DNA of 64,000 bases from Salinimonas marina (lineage in GTDB: Bacteria; Pseudomonadota; Gammaproteobacteria; Enterobacterales; Alteromonadaceae): the NCBI RefSeq assembly GCF_015644725.1, contig NZ_CP064795.1, positions 618,501-682,500 of the forward strand. The letters run 5' to 3'. Position numbers and translations under genes: made by a program. Positions 17,156-26,425 of this stretch are shown piece after piece. Position 1 is the first letter of the stretch. The number at the start of each line of letters is the position of its first letter. The notes under the pieces were generated by a model. The model had not been told where the DNA came from and made no database searches. It worked only from the letters and a program-made list of their open reading frames with translations.

Positions 17156-19279
17156 CTAAAACTGGTAGGTGACCCCCACATTAACGGTGGTACCTAACCC
17201 TTTCACCCGGTAGCCGCCATAGGTATAGGCCTGAGCCCGGGCCGGGAAATAATCTTCATTTAACAGATTTTGCACGCCTAAAAAGCCCTGCCACTGAGAC
17301 GAAAACGCGTAATTGCCGCTGACATTTACCACATTATAACTGCTTACCGGCGCCTGGTCGGTGCTGTAAGCCCCGTTTTCATCTGCATTAAACCGATCGC
17401 GGCTGCCCACATACAAATATTCCAGGGTTAAATTTGCCGTATCGGTGGGGCGCCAGTTTGCAATCAGTGTGGCTTTAGGAGGGTTCACGGTGCGGCCACC
17501 CAGGTAAACATCTTCCTGGGTGTCCTTGCCTTCAACATAACTGTAGGTCGCACTTAAGTCTAAAGTCGGCGACACACGGTAGTTGATAATACTCTCGTAA
17601 CCCCAGATCTCCTGCGGGGCCCGTACCGGTAAATACACACCGGTAGTGGGATCAAACCGGGTAGATGTGCCCAGTTCTGAAGTACTGCGATAGGCCGCTA
17701 CTTCAAGACGTACCGCCTCAGACATCTGCGAGGTAAAACCAATCTCATAGTTATCGATAATCGAAGCTTCGGTGCGTATATCGGCAATATCGGTGACCGT
17801 GGCTGAGCGTAACAAACGGCCGGTATCCGAAATATCCGCACCCTGTGAATAGCTGATAAATGGGTGGAAGGCCGGATTAAGCTGGTATTTAACCGCCACA
17901 TTATAGGTGGTGGCATCATAATCCAGTTCTCCACCGGTCACGGCAACAGGCACAGAACACTGATTTTCCTGTCGGCAAAGGCGTAAGGTGTCATAGTTAT
18001 CCACTTCAAGGCTGATGCTTTCACGACGAACCCCGGCCTTGATAATCAGATCCTCATGGTAAACCCACTTTGACTGCACAAAGCCGGCCACATTATTCAT
18101 GTCCATTTCCGGAACCCACACCCGGCCATCCACCAGTGGTTGCGAAGTAACATCGTTAAGGGCATCCAGACCATAGATAAAAGTAGCTTCAATATTGTCA
18201 AAGCTAAGCTGGCTGTTAAAGGTGGCGCGTAGTCCTTCCTTTTCGGATTTTATTACCGACTGGCCACCGCTATAGCCGCCTTCAGGGTTGGCCAGACTCG
18301 GGGAAAAGAAAAACACATTTTCTATGCTCTGATCATAATAATCGAGGGTCAGCTGGGTATTGGAAAAAATATTCAGGTCGGTGTATTTCACCATCAGATT
18401 AGTATTGCCATCTGGCCCCTGTGGTTCGCCCGCCTTTTGCTCGGCAGGGGGCACATGCACTGCCAAATCTTTATTGCCATTGAAGGTATCGCCCAAATCG
18501 GTTTTTTGCTGGGAGCGATAAAAGTTGTAGCTTACCTGTAGCTGTTTATCAGCATCAAAGTCGTAGCCCAGTTTGGCAAAATAGTTTTGGGTAATGGCAT
18601 CAGACAACCCATACTGCAGCCCCAGGATATCCCCTTCGGCATCACGCTGAACGCCGTTTTCTTCATAGCTGGCCGTCAGCAGATAATGCCAGTTTTGAGT
18701 GCGGCCGTTGACCGCAGCTTCCAGACGATGGCCTGCGCTTTCATCGGGCTGCACCGCACTGAAGCGGCTGGAAACAGATACATCACCCTCAACGCCATCG
18801 TCGCTTCTGGGGGTGCGCGTGATGTAGTTGATAATACCGCCGGCCGCACCGTTACCAAAAATGGAAGTCGCACCTTTAATAACTTCGATACGTTCAATGG
18901 CACTGGGATCAAGGGTTTTGACCCCCAGCGAGCCATTTCGAAGCGGGGTAGACTGTGGCACACCGTCAATCATCACCAACGGCGCTCGTCCGCGCAAGGT
19001 CTGACCGGTGTTACTGGAGCTGCCGGTATCCGGCCCCATACCAGGGACATACATGGCCAACAAACTTTGCAGCTCAGGGGTAACCTTAAGATGTTCCTGG
19101 ATATCCTGCTTGGTAATAACCGTAACAGAAGCCGGTACTTCATCAATACTTTCTACCACCCGGCTACCAGAAACCACGATTCGTTCCATATCGGCAGGCA
19201 GGTCGGTGACGGCCAGGGCAGAGCCCGACACAAGAGATAAGGAAACCCAAAGGCTGGCGCGGCTAACGGTAAACTTCAT
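17156..19279 (-). CDS. TonB-dependent siderophore/iron receptor
   Basis: This 707-residue outer-membrane protein has a signal peptide (about 1-23), a TonB-box-like ERIVVSGSRV, and a plug domain (about 50-170) with VMIDGVPQSTPLR, ERIEVIKGATSIFGNGAAGG and INYITR. A 22-strand barrel follows and ends in the canonical NVGVTYQF. The protein imports an iron complex using energy from TonB. It is 44 bases downstream of a PepSY-type reductase-like gene on the same strand, the usual partner of such receptors. A Fur-box-like palindrome lies about 50-70 bases upstream of the start, inside the end of the PepSY gene. The ligand cannot be deduced. Confidence 0.92.
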   Translation of the reverse strand: MKFTVSRASLWVSLSLVSGSALAVTDLPADMERIVVSGSRVVESIDEVPASVTVITKQDIQEHLKVTPELQSLLAMYVPGMGPDTGSSSNTGQTLRGRAPLVMIDGVPQSTPLRNGSLGVKTLDPSAIERIEVIKGATSIFGNGAAGGIINYITRTPRSDDGVEGDVSVSSRFSAVQPDESAGHRLEAAVNGRTQNWHYLLTASYEENGVQRDAEGDILGLQYGLSDAITQNYFAKLGYDFDADKQLQVSYNFYRSQQKTDLGDTFNGNKDLAVHVPPAEQKAGEPQGPDGNTNLMVKYTDLNIFSNTQLTLDYYDQSIENVFFFSPSLANPEGGYSGGQSVIKSEKEGLRATFNSQLSFDNIEATFIYGLDALNDVTSQPLVDGRVWVPEMDMNNVAGFVQSKWVYHEDLIIKAGVRRESISLEVDNYDTLRLCRQENQCSVPVAVTGGELDYDATTYNVAVKYQLNPAFHPFISYSQGADISDTGRLLRSATVTDIADIRTEASIIDNYEIGFTSQMSEAVRLEVAAYRSTSELGTSTRFDPTTGVYLPVRAPQEIWGYESIINYRVSPTLDLSATYSYVEGKDTQEDVYLGGRTVNPPKATLIANWRPTDTANLTLEYLYVGSRDRFNADENGAYSTDQAPVSSYNVVNVSGNYAFSSQWQGFLGVQNLLNEDYFPARAQAYTYGGYRVKGLGTTVNVGVTYQF

Positions 19280-19323
19280 GGCTTTTACTATTCCTGTAAA
19301 TAAAAAACGCCCATAGTCTAATG

Positions 19324-20460
19324 TTAAAGAGAATGATTATCAATTGCGTTTTTGGGGGCGCGAAATTTTGGCACAGGCTTGCTTTTTCGGCGGTGTTGCC
19401 AGAAATAAATGCCGGATATTACAAAAAAGCATGGTGACAGGGCCATAATCAGCCATAGGGCTTCAACAATAGGACCGGCAAAACCGCCAATATGGAATTT
19501 GTATTTAAAATTCCAGACTTGTGTCGCAGCCGATGCCGCCGACGCATCAAAGGTTTGTAATACCTGCGCGGTGAAAGGATTCATCCATATCCAGCTGTAG
19601 GCGTGAGTTTCGCCCGGCATCTGCACCCGCAGTTTCAGAGCCTCACCGGGGGAGGCGGGCATATAGATTCTGAACAATGTCGCCTGAGGTAAGGCCCGAA
19701 GTCCATTTTCAATGGCACGATTGATAGCTAGTTGCTGGCCTGGGGTGAACTCCGCTACCGGCGGCCGGGCCTCAATCTGGCCTGGCGACAAGGCGCTGAC
19801 CACCGCTGCGGTAGGGGCTTTCCAGTTAAACGCAATACCAGAAAAGGCGATAAGCAACAGTGGCAAAAACAGAAAAACACCCAGCACAGTATGCAGCTGA
19901 TAAAGCAAAATTTTAGTTTTGGCCCGGGTGTTGATTTTAAGCCGCTTCAGACGCTTTTTGGGTTTCACCCATAAATAAAACCCGAATAGCACTTCGAAAA
20001 TAAACAACAGCGCGACCACACTGACCCAATTACGCAGGCTGGTGCGATTGTCAGTATCCCGATACAACAGCCAGCGATGTACCGACATGGTGAAGCCGTA
20101 TAGATGCTCCTCGAAAGCATAGGTCAGCAAAATTTCACCCGTATACGGATCCACACTAACATACTCACCATTGTCCAGGCGCAACTGCCAGGCCCGGTCG
20201 CGGTATTCAGGTTCGGTGCTCACAACGGTAACCGTCTGTCCGGAAGTGGCTTCTACATTCTCAAGCAGGGTGGAGATTGGCAACCTGGAAGATTGCTCTG
20301 CAACCGTCCAGTACTGGGGATTGATGATGGTCTGAATATCTTTTGCGTAAATCAACATCGCGCCGGTAACACTCAGTATTAACACGAACAGCGCCGTGAT
20401 CAATCCAATCCATAAATGCATCTTTCGAAGCCAATTCCTGGCGAAGCTGTTGTTTTTCAT
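19324..20460 (-). CDS. PepSY-associated inner-membrane protein (PiuB-like)
   Basis: This 378-residue protein has the PepSY_TM layout: an N-terminal helix after KMHLWIGLITALFVLILS (about residues 14-31), a periplasmic PepSY segment with DNGEYVSVDPYTGEIL, a central pair of helices including VVALLFIFEVLFGFYLW, another helix (GVFLFLPLLLIAFSGIAF), and a C-terminal helix in LWLIMALSPCFFVISGIYFW. Conserved histidines near the helix ends fit heme or electron-transfer function. Members are iron-regulated and occur with siderophore receptors, where reductive iron release is proposed. It is the first gene of a pair with the TonB receptor. Confidence 0.9.
   Translation of the reverse strand: MKNNSFARNWLRKMHLWIGLITALFVLILSVTGAMLIYAKDIQTIINPQYWTVAEQSSRLPISTLLENVEATSGQTVTVVSTEPEYRDRAWQLRLDNGEYVSVDPYTGEILLTYAFEEHLYGFTMSVHRWLLYRDTDNRTSLRNWVSVVALLFIFEVLFGFYLWVKPKKRLKRLKINTRAKTKILLYQLHTVLGVFLFLPLLLIAFSGIAFNWKAPTAAVVSALSPGQIEARPPVAEFTPGQQLAINRAIENGLRALPQATLFRIYMPASPGEALKLRVQMPGETHAYSWIWMNPFTAQVLQTFDASAASAATQVWNFKYKFHIGGFAGPIVEALWLIMALSPCFFVISGIYFWQHRRKSKPVPKFRAPKNAIDNHSL
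19329..19346 (-). promoter_or_regulatory. Candidate Fur box for the TonB receptor
   Basis: Read on the minus strand, CAATTGATAATCATTCTC matches most of the Fur consensus GATAATGATAATCATTATC. It overlaps the last codons of the PepSY gene and lies about 50 bases upstream of the receptor start, so the receptor probably has its own iron-repressed promoter in addition to read-through. Confidence 0.6.
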
Positions 20461-20529
20461 GATTATGACTGTCTTTTATGAGGGCGCGTCGCGCGAAAGA
20501 AAAATAATGAGTATACATAGTCTAAACAC

Positions 20530-20550
20530 AAATAAGAACTGTTCGCATTT
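20530..20550 (-). promoter_or_regulatory. Weaker candidate Fur box upstream of the PepSY gene
   Basis: AATAAGAACTGTTCGCATT resembles the AATGAGAAT-n-ATTCTCATT form of the Fur site with several mismatches. It lies about 70-90 bases upstream of the PepSY start. Position supports it more than sequence does. Confidence 0.4.
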
Positions 20551-20783
20551 TTTATTGCAATGGTGGTCTTTCAAATATCTTTCCCCAAGGGCAGATTGAT
20601 TTGTGAACAGAAACGCGGCGGTTGATATTAAAAATGAACTTTTAAAAGACTCGCTGGTACCAATTTGAACGGGTGTTCAATTGGGCGTTATTTATAGCAA
20701 AAGCTACCTATTGATTCATCCCATGTAAGACACATCTGCAAGGGTGTCGTTATTTTATTTTGTAGCAACCAATAGAGGGTTAT
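20551..20783. other. Intergenic region upstream of the alpha/beta hydrolase, with an imperfect palindrome
   Basis: CAATTTGAAC-GGGT-GTTCAATTG at 20661-20683 is a near-perfect inverted repeat about 100 bases upstream of the hydrolase start. It could be an operator for an unlinked regulator. The hydrolase ribosome site AGAGGGT lies at about 20772. Confidence 0.4.
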
Positions 20784-21625
20784 ATGAGCAACACAGGTAC
20801 CACCATGGAAGCGCTTGACACTCAATACACGATGATTGAAGGACACCGTATTGCCTATAAAGAAATGGGAGATGGTCAGCCTTTATTGCTGCTACACGGC
20901 ATTCCCACCAACAAAATGTTGTGGACTCATGTGATGCCGGAGTTGGCTAAACAATATCGTGTTATCGCCCCCGATATGCTCAATTACGGTGAGTCTGATA
21001 TGCCTGCTGATGCAGATGTGTCTATTAATGCACAAACCCGAATCCTGGTGAAATTGATGGACGCATTTGGCGTTGATAGCGCGGATGTAGTATCCCACGA
21101 CATCGGTGGCGGAATTGGGCAGTTGCTGGCGGTCAACCATGCTCAGCGAGTACGCCGGCAGGTGCTGATTGATAGTGTTTGCTTTGACTCCTGGCCTATT
21201 CCGGAATTTGAGAAGATGTTAGAGCCTGGGGTGGAAGAGTCCACCAGTGTTGAGGAATTCGTCGACACCATGCGAGGCTTTATGCCAAGCGGGGTATATG
21301 ACGATGCCGTGGTTACCGAAGAAATGACTGAGCGGTACGTAGGGCAGTGGAACAGTGAAAAAGGCAAAGCAGCATTTTTCCGCAATATGCGCAGGCTGAA
21401 TAAAGAATACACAGAAGCCATCGCTGGCGAGCTGAAAAATATCGACATTGAAACTCTGATCCTTTGGGGGACAAAGACAATTTTCAAAAACCAAAATATG
21501 CGCCGAAGCTCATCGAGGCCATTCCCGGTGCCAGACTCCTCTGGATTGAAGATGCAGGCCATTGGGTCACCGACGAAAAGCCTGAAGCGGTAACCCGGCA
21601 TATTCTGGAATTTCTTAAGCGCTAA
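20784..21625 (+). pseudogene. Alpha/beta hydrolase (haloalkane-dehalogenase/epoxide-hydrolase-like), frameshifted
   Basis: The frame from 20784 covers about 230 residues: LLHGIPTNKMLW (oxyanion region), then VVSHDIGGGIGQ, in which the nucleophile position is Asp as in haloalkane dehalogenases and epoxide hydrolases, and finally TLILWGT. After the A run at 21473-21475 the frame becomes unlike the family. In the next frame the missing C-terminus appears (RLLWIEDAGHWVTDEKPEA), including the catalytic His, and stops at 21625. Restoring one base gives a normal 280-residue enzyme. It is either a recent frameshift or a homopolymer undercall. The nucleophile could also be read as Ser (VSHDIGG), so the reaction is open. 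Confidence 0.8.
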
Positions 21626-21660
21626 TCTTACCGGCCGTTTTCGGTTCCAGAATATAGTTA

Positions 21661-21684
21661 AGAAGCCGGATCCTCCGGCTTCTT
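21661..21684 (+). terminator. Rho-independent terminator
   Basis: AGAAGCCGGA and TCCGGCTTCT form a 10-base-pair stem with a very short loop, followed by TTG. It lies 36 bases after the hydrolase stop. Confidence 0.75.
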
Positions 21685-21885
21685 GTTATAGATCACGTAT
21701 TTTCTTTTCCCCCACATGGCCCACAGATGCGCGCTCATTCACCCGCCAATCAAGTGCTTTGCCTGCTTTTTACACAACGTTTATTGGCCTCTCAGGCTTT
21801 AAAAGGCAATCTGAGCAAAATTGTTTCATTTTGGTAAACAGATGCATTAAGGTGCACCGTGCTAAAAAACCAAGGACTCTTTTTA

Positions 21886-23106
21886 ATGAGCTCAAATGTA
21901 TTTTCGACGATGGTGCGGCGCTACATGAACGGCAACATCGTGCTTCAAATTGTTATCGGCCTGATCTGTGGCATTGTGCTGGCGGTGGTATCGCCAGAAG
22001 CAGCGCGTTCTGCTGGATTGGTTGGCGAAATTTTTGTTAAAGCCTTAAAAGCCATCGCGCCGTTGTTGGTTTTTATTCTGGTGATGGCCTCTATTGCTAA
22101 TCATCAAAAAGCCCGGGAAACCCACATAAAACCGGTCCTTGTGTTGTACATGGTGGGGACCCTGATAGCCGCCACCACCGCCGTAATTTTCAGTTTTTTG
22201 TTCCCCACCGAATTAAACCTTGTGGCAGCCGAGGTCAGTCAGACCGCGCCGGAAGGCGTGGGCGAAGTATTGAATACTTTGATATTCAATATGGTTGATA
22301 ATCCGGTCAATGCACTGGTGACTGCGAATTACATTGGCTTACTTACCTGGGCCGTAGGGCTGGGTTTTGGCTTACGCCATGGCTCTGATACCACCAAAAA
22401 TGTGCTACAAAATATGGCCGACAGCGTGACTTTTGTGGTTACCATTGTGGTGCGCATGGCTCCGATAGGAATCTTTGGCCTGGTGACCAGTACCGTAGCA
22501 ACTACCGGCTTTGATGCTTTATTAGGTTATTCACATCTGTTGATGGTACTTATTGGCGCCATGCTGTTTATTGCGCTGGTTACCAACCCTATTTTGGTTT
22601 TCATCCTTACCCGCAGCAACCCTTATCCACTGGTTTTCAAATGTTTGAAAGAAAGTGGCATCACGGCGTTCTTTACTCGCAGCTCAGCCGCCAATATCCC
22701 GGTTAATATGAGCTTGTGTCAGCGCCTGAAACTGGATGAAGATACCTATTCTGTGTCCATCCCTTTAGGAGCGACCATCAATATGGGCGGCGCGGCAATT
22801 ACCATTACCGTACTGACGCTGGCCGCAGTAAACACCCTTGATATTCCGGTAGATTTTGCCACCGCTATCTTGCTGAGCGTGATTGCGGCAGTCTCTGCCT
22901 GTGGAAGTTCTGGCGTGGCCGGGGGCTCGCTTTTGCTTATACCGCTGGCCTGCAGCCTGTTCAATATTCCCAATGACATCGCCATGCAGGTGGTAGCGGT
23001 GGGCTTTATTTTAGGAGTACTTCAGGACTCTGCAGAAACGGCGCTAAATAGCTCCACAGATGTGTTGTTCACCGCAGCGGCCTGTCGCCGGGCAGAGCGC
23101 AAATAG
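21886..23106 (+). CDS. sstT: Serine/threonine:Na+ symporter SstT
   Basis: The 406-residue inner-membrane carrier belongs to the dicarboxylate/amino acid:cation symporter family. Diagnostic parts are [50 protein letters not shown] (the serine-rich hairpin, about residues 259-278) and [18 protein letters not shown], all close to SstT and distinct from GltP/DctA. It imports serine and threonine with sodium. I choose the ATG at 21886 because AGGA lies about 12 bases upstream and the SstT N-terminus fits. A terminator follows the gene. Confidence 0.93.
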   Translation: MSSNVFSTMVRRYMNGNIVLQIVIGLICGIVLAVVSPEAARSAGLVGEIFVKALKAIAPLLVFILVMASIANHQKARETHIKPVLVLYMVGTLIAATTAVIFSFLFPTELNLVAAEVSQTAPEGVGEVLNTLIFNMVDNPVNALVTANYIGLLTWAVGLGFGLRHGSDTTKNVLQNMADSVTFVVTIVVRMAPIGIFGLVTSTVATTGFDALLGYSHLLMVLIGAMLFIALVTNPILVFILTRSNPYPLVFKCLKESGITAFFTRSSAANIPVNMSLCQRLKLDEDTYSVSIPLGATINMGGAAITITVLTLAAVNTLDIPVDFATAILLSVIAAVSACGSSGVAGGSLLLIPLACSLFNIPNDIAMQVVAVGFILGVLQDSAETALNSSTDVLFTAAACRRAERK

Positions 23107-23131
23107 CGCGACGATGCAATTAAGAGTCATC

Positions 23132-23178
23132 AAAGCAGTTTCATGTCAGAATCCGGAATGAAACTGCTTTCACTTTTT
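23132..23178 (+). terminator. Rho-independent terminator after sstT
   Basis: AAAGCAGTTTCAT and ATGAAACTGCTTT form a long stem, followed by CACTTTTT. Confidence 0.8.
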
Positions 23179-23449
23179 GTAGCTTTCACCATCTGTGAAG
23201 CCCGATGATAATGAAAGCCTGTTACTACTATTTGCCTCTTCGATAGCTCTTATTGCTCAGGAAAGTAAGCTCTAATCAGGCGAAAAGATGAACTCATGAG
23301 TTACGAATTTTTGCCTTTAGAATGAAGTCTCAAAGAAGAAGCCGGCCAGGCTCCCGAAGCCAAAAACATTGGAAAGGTACCCGTAATCAAATCCCGGATT
23401 TTACCGGTATGTTGCTCTGCCAGCAGCGCTAAACCTCCCGGGTTGCCAT
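23179..23449. other. Intergenic, no gene seen
   Basis: No supported feature is present. The bases before 23450 may be the decayed 3' continuation of the small minus-strand gene that follows. Confidence 0.35.
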
Positions 23450-23749
23450 TTAAACTTCCTTAACTAATGCTTCTGATGGTGAAGGGCGCATTAATCCATA
23501 GCTGGCGTAAGCTAAAGAACTCAGCGTGTAAGCACCGTTGGCTAATAAGCTTTCGCCCGTCGCCTTACCTGGCACAGTGCATTCTATGCGCTTCAGCACA
23601 GCGGTTTCCAATATTGTAACCGCCGCTAAATAGTGCAGCTCTTGACGCTGCAATGCCGACGCGCCAGCCTGGGTAGCTGTTACGGCCTGTCCTCAAGTCA
23701 CATTGCCGCCACTGACCTGCTCTGAATTCTGTTCCATCAAAATTTGCAT
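23450..23749 (-). pseudogene. Small unrecognised gene with an in-frame TGA
   Basis: From the ATG at 23749 (GGAAAAACG just upstream) the frame reads 18 codons, ending SGGNVT, and meets TGA at 23693-23695. It then continues open for 80 codons (GQAVTATQAGASALQRQELH, later YTLSSLAYASYGLM) to the stop at 23450. The composition of the continuation is protein-like, rich in Ala, Thr and Leu. No family is recognised; I considered the R-body RebB family, but the resemblance is not sufficient. Neighbouring genes give no clue. Confidence 0.35.
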
Positions 23750-24174
23750 CGTTTTTCCATGTTTTTCCAAAGCCTATATAAAAAACTAATTGGCGGCAGA
23801 GTGAGTAGCCGGTAACCCGAAAAATTCAGCCGCTTCAACAAGCATAGACAGAAAACCTAAGCCACGTAAGCTGTACGCAGGACGGGGTTTACAGGGCCAC
23901 GCGTACAAATTGGTGATATTTCCTTCATGTTATAGAGCGGGGCGGATAACAGGCAAAATCAGTCATACAATAAACGGGAATACTTTCAGGGAATATTACT
24001 CAGGGATCAAAGCGCAGCCTTAGAGCCAAGCCTTGGAGCAAGGCCGGGTTTTATGATGTCAGTAGGCTGGAGTGGGTCGACACCTGGGATATTGGGTGTG
24101 CCGACCTTATCACATCTATGCCAGACTGATTATTGAGCTAAGCCAGCCCTGCATTAATGCTTATTATTTAACTC
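23750..24174. other. Intergenic, no gene seen
   Basis: No coding frame with acceptable composition was found. Short GC-rich stretches around 24030-24110 may fold but lack a recognisable pattern. Confidence 0.35.
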
Positions 24175-25336
24175 TTATTTAGATTTAATAAGCTTTATCC
24201 AGTGCGGAAAAACTTCCAGGTTTTTCAGAATTATTTTAAAACTCATCAGAATGGGAACAGCGAGTAAAACGCCAACTACACCCCATAACCACCCGGCCAC
24301 AGAAAGCCAGAGAATAATAATTAAGGGGTTAAGCTGCATACTTCTCCCCAGTACTGACGGGGTGACGATTTGCGACTCAATTATGTTTATGGCTAAAAAC
24401 AAAACCGGGGAAGCAAGGCGGTACTCACAAGACCGAATTGTACAACGCCAGCCACCAGCAATATGCTGCCGCTCGCCAAACCACCCAGATAAGGCACAAA
24501 GTTCATCAATGCTACCAGCGCACCCCATAACAGCGCATCATCCACCCCCACATAGGTAAATACAGCTGCAGTCGCTAACCCCAGAAACACATTGATAATA
24601 CTAATCGTAACAATATAAGCAGATAGCTCTCGTTGAATCTGATTTACCAGGATTAAAGCGCGTCGTTTGTTGGTAACCACAGGGAAATCTTGAATAAATA
24701 CATTAAATAATCCCGGCCCAAAAACCAGCAAAAAGAAAATGAGGATGATGCATGCAAAGATTTGAGCAAGCAGCAAAGGAGCATTACTGAACAAGGTTAG
24801 CCCCATTTCGATACCACTTTGTTTTAATTTGTCCGTTACTGCATTGCTTTTTTCCTCAGGTGGCGGCGGTTGTTCGGTGTCTTCATCATCAGCGAACCAG
24901 TCGAAAAAAGACGACTCTTTCTTTTTTGGGGCAGGTGCAGCGGACGGCTCTTTAGCTTCCAGTGTGTTGCTTATTTCTTCAATTTCTTCAGTAATTTCAG
25001 CCGCAATTTTGGGAAGCGAGTGCATCCATCGTTCGGCAGGCTCGGCAAGCTCCAGCCCTAAAAAGGTAAACGGGGTAACAAGCATTGCCATAAGTGCGGT
25101 AGCTGAGATAGTGCGGGGTATATAAAACTTTCTGGCCACAGAGACCAGCGGACTAAGCAGTAAGGCGATAAAAGCCGAGAAAAACAGGGGAATAAGCAAA
25201 GACTTTGCAAGATACAACGTATAGATAACGGCAAGTATTACAAGTATTTTCAGCAGTCTGGTTTGTCGCGCTTCTTTAAAATGGCTGTCCGGATGCTTCC
25301 TGTCTTGAGTATTGGGGGCGATTCAATATTGTCCAT
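24175..25336 (-). pseudogene. AI-2E-family transporter, interrupted by two single-base shifts
   Basis: Three frame segments join into one protein of about 387 residues. The start is MDNIESP at 25336. After a shift in the C/G run at 25314-25318 it continues RKHPDSHFKEARQTRLLK into the membrane part. After a second shift near 24415 it continues ASPVLFLAINIIESQIVTP, the most conserved stretch of the family, ending at 24175. The middle has an acidic cytoplasmic-type insert with FFDWFADDEDTEQPPPP. The family comprises eight-helix membrane exporters or antiporters (YdiK, TqsA). Both breaks are one missing base; if real, the protein is dead, and if undercalls, it is intact. Confidence 0.8.
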
Positions 25337-25843
25337 GTTCCAGCCTTATAGGAAATGCATACAGGATAGCAGTGTCGGGAGTTAGGTAATTCAAAGCTTT
25401 GTTGATACGAGCAACCAATGCCGCAGTGCACTGTATCACTTTTTGCTTATAAACCAGGTGTCTTTTGTGTAGATTGAGAAAATCGTACGCTAAAATCAAA
25501 GCGTTTCAGAGCCTGATAATTGCTGGAAAAGTAATCAGCAGCCTGTTATCAGAAAAACAATAATCGGGCATTATCGTCATAGAAGGCTACGTCAACTGCA
25601 CATACTTTTGCTGCTAACATGCATAGTCCCTGCTTTTACCATAATTAATAACGCACGGCGTCCCCCCTAAACTTCTAGCTATTATTTATCAGATATCATA
25701 CCAATTACAATTTTAAGATGAGTTTATAAAAGGATTGATCTTAACCCTCTCTGCCTACCATATCTGTAACGTGTCTGCTGAGTTTCACGCTAATTGAAAC
25801 GGACTACCGTATAAGGTGAACAATTGGGTCCAGGGAGCCGAAT
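25337..25843. other. Intergenic region upstream of the NAD-related operon
   Basis: There is no coding frame of interest. It holds the promoter region for the isochorismatase-family gene, whose ribosome site is near 25830. Nothing else is recognised. Confidence 0.4.
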
Positions 25844-26425
25844 ATGAATAAGCCTGCTGATTTTCCGGATAAAAGTAAAGTGGTGTTAATCATTATCGAC
25901 ATGATCAATGATTTGGAGTTTGAGGATGGCGAGAAGATGCTGTCGCCCGCGCTGGCAGCGGCTCACAACATCAGAAAGTTCAAATCCCAGCTTCGCGACA
26001 AAACCATTCCTACTATTTATGTTAATGACAATTTCGGTAAGTGGCGCTCTGATTTTCGTCAGTTAGTGAAACATGTATTGGAAGATGATGTGCGTGGGGA
26101 AGAAGTTGCCAGACTCTTGCATCCGGACGACGAAGATTATTTTGTCATAAAAGCGCGTCATTCAGGGTTCTTTGGTACCACTCTGGAAATATTACTACAG
26201 CATATGGGCGCACAGACATTGATACTGGCAGGCCTTACCGCCGACATGTGTGTGCAGTTTACGGCGCAGGATGCTCACATGCGTCAATACGAGCTCATTG
26301 TTCCGCCAGATTTGGTTTTGTGTGCTGATGAAGACACTAAGCAAACCGCGCTTTCTCAGATAGCTGCAACATGCAAAGCCATCACGCCTTTTTCTTACGA
26401 TATTAACCTGGAAGAATATCTGTGA
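25844..26425 (+). CDS. Isochorismatase-family cysteine hydrolase (nicotinamidase-like)
   Basis: This 193-residue cytoplasmic protein has the family catalytic triad: Asp in [13 protein letters not shown] (about residue 19), Lys in [12 protein letters not shown] (about 104) and the nucleophilic Cys in [14 protein letters not shown] (about 138). The preceding cis-peptide region fits nicotinamidases and related amidases. The stop codon overlaps the start of the NAD synthase gene by 4 bases. With that neighbour, conversion of nicotinamide to nicotinate in NAD salvage is the most attractive reading, but the family is broad and the metal-site residues of classical PncA are not clear here. Confidence 0.85.
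   Translation: MNKPADFPDKSKVVLIIIDMINDLEFEDGEKMLSPALAAAHNIRKFKSQLRDKTIPTIYVNDNFGKWRSDFRQLVKHVLEDDVRGEEVARLLHPDDEDYFVIKARHSGFFGTTLEILLQHMGAQTLILAGLTADMCVQFTAQDAHMRQYELIVPPDLVLCADEDTKQTALSQIAATCKAITPFSYDINLEEYL

Noticed and set aside
23450..23749. Possible R-body RebB-like protein
   Set aside because: The Ala/Thr/Gln-rich stretch is only superficially similar; the characteristic RebB segments are missing.
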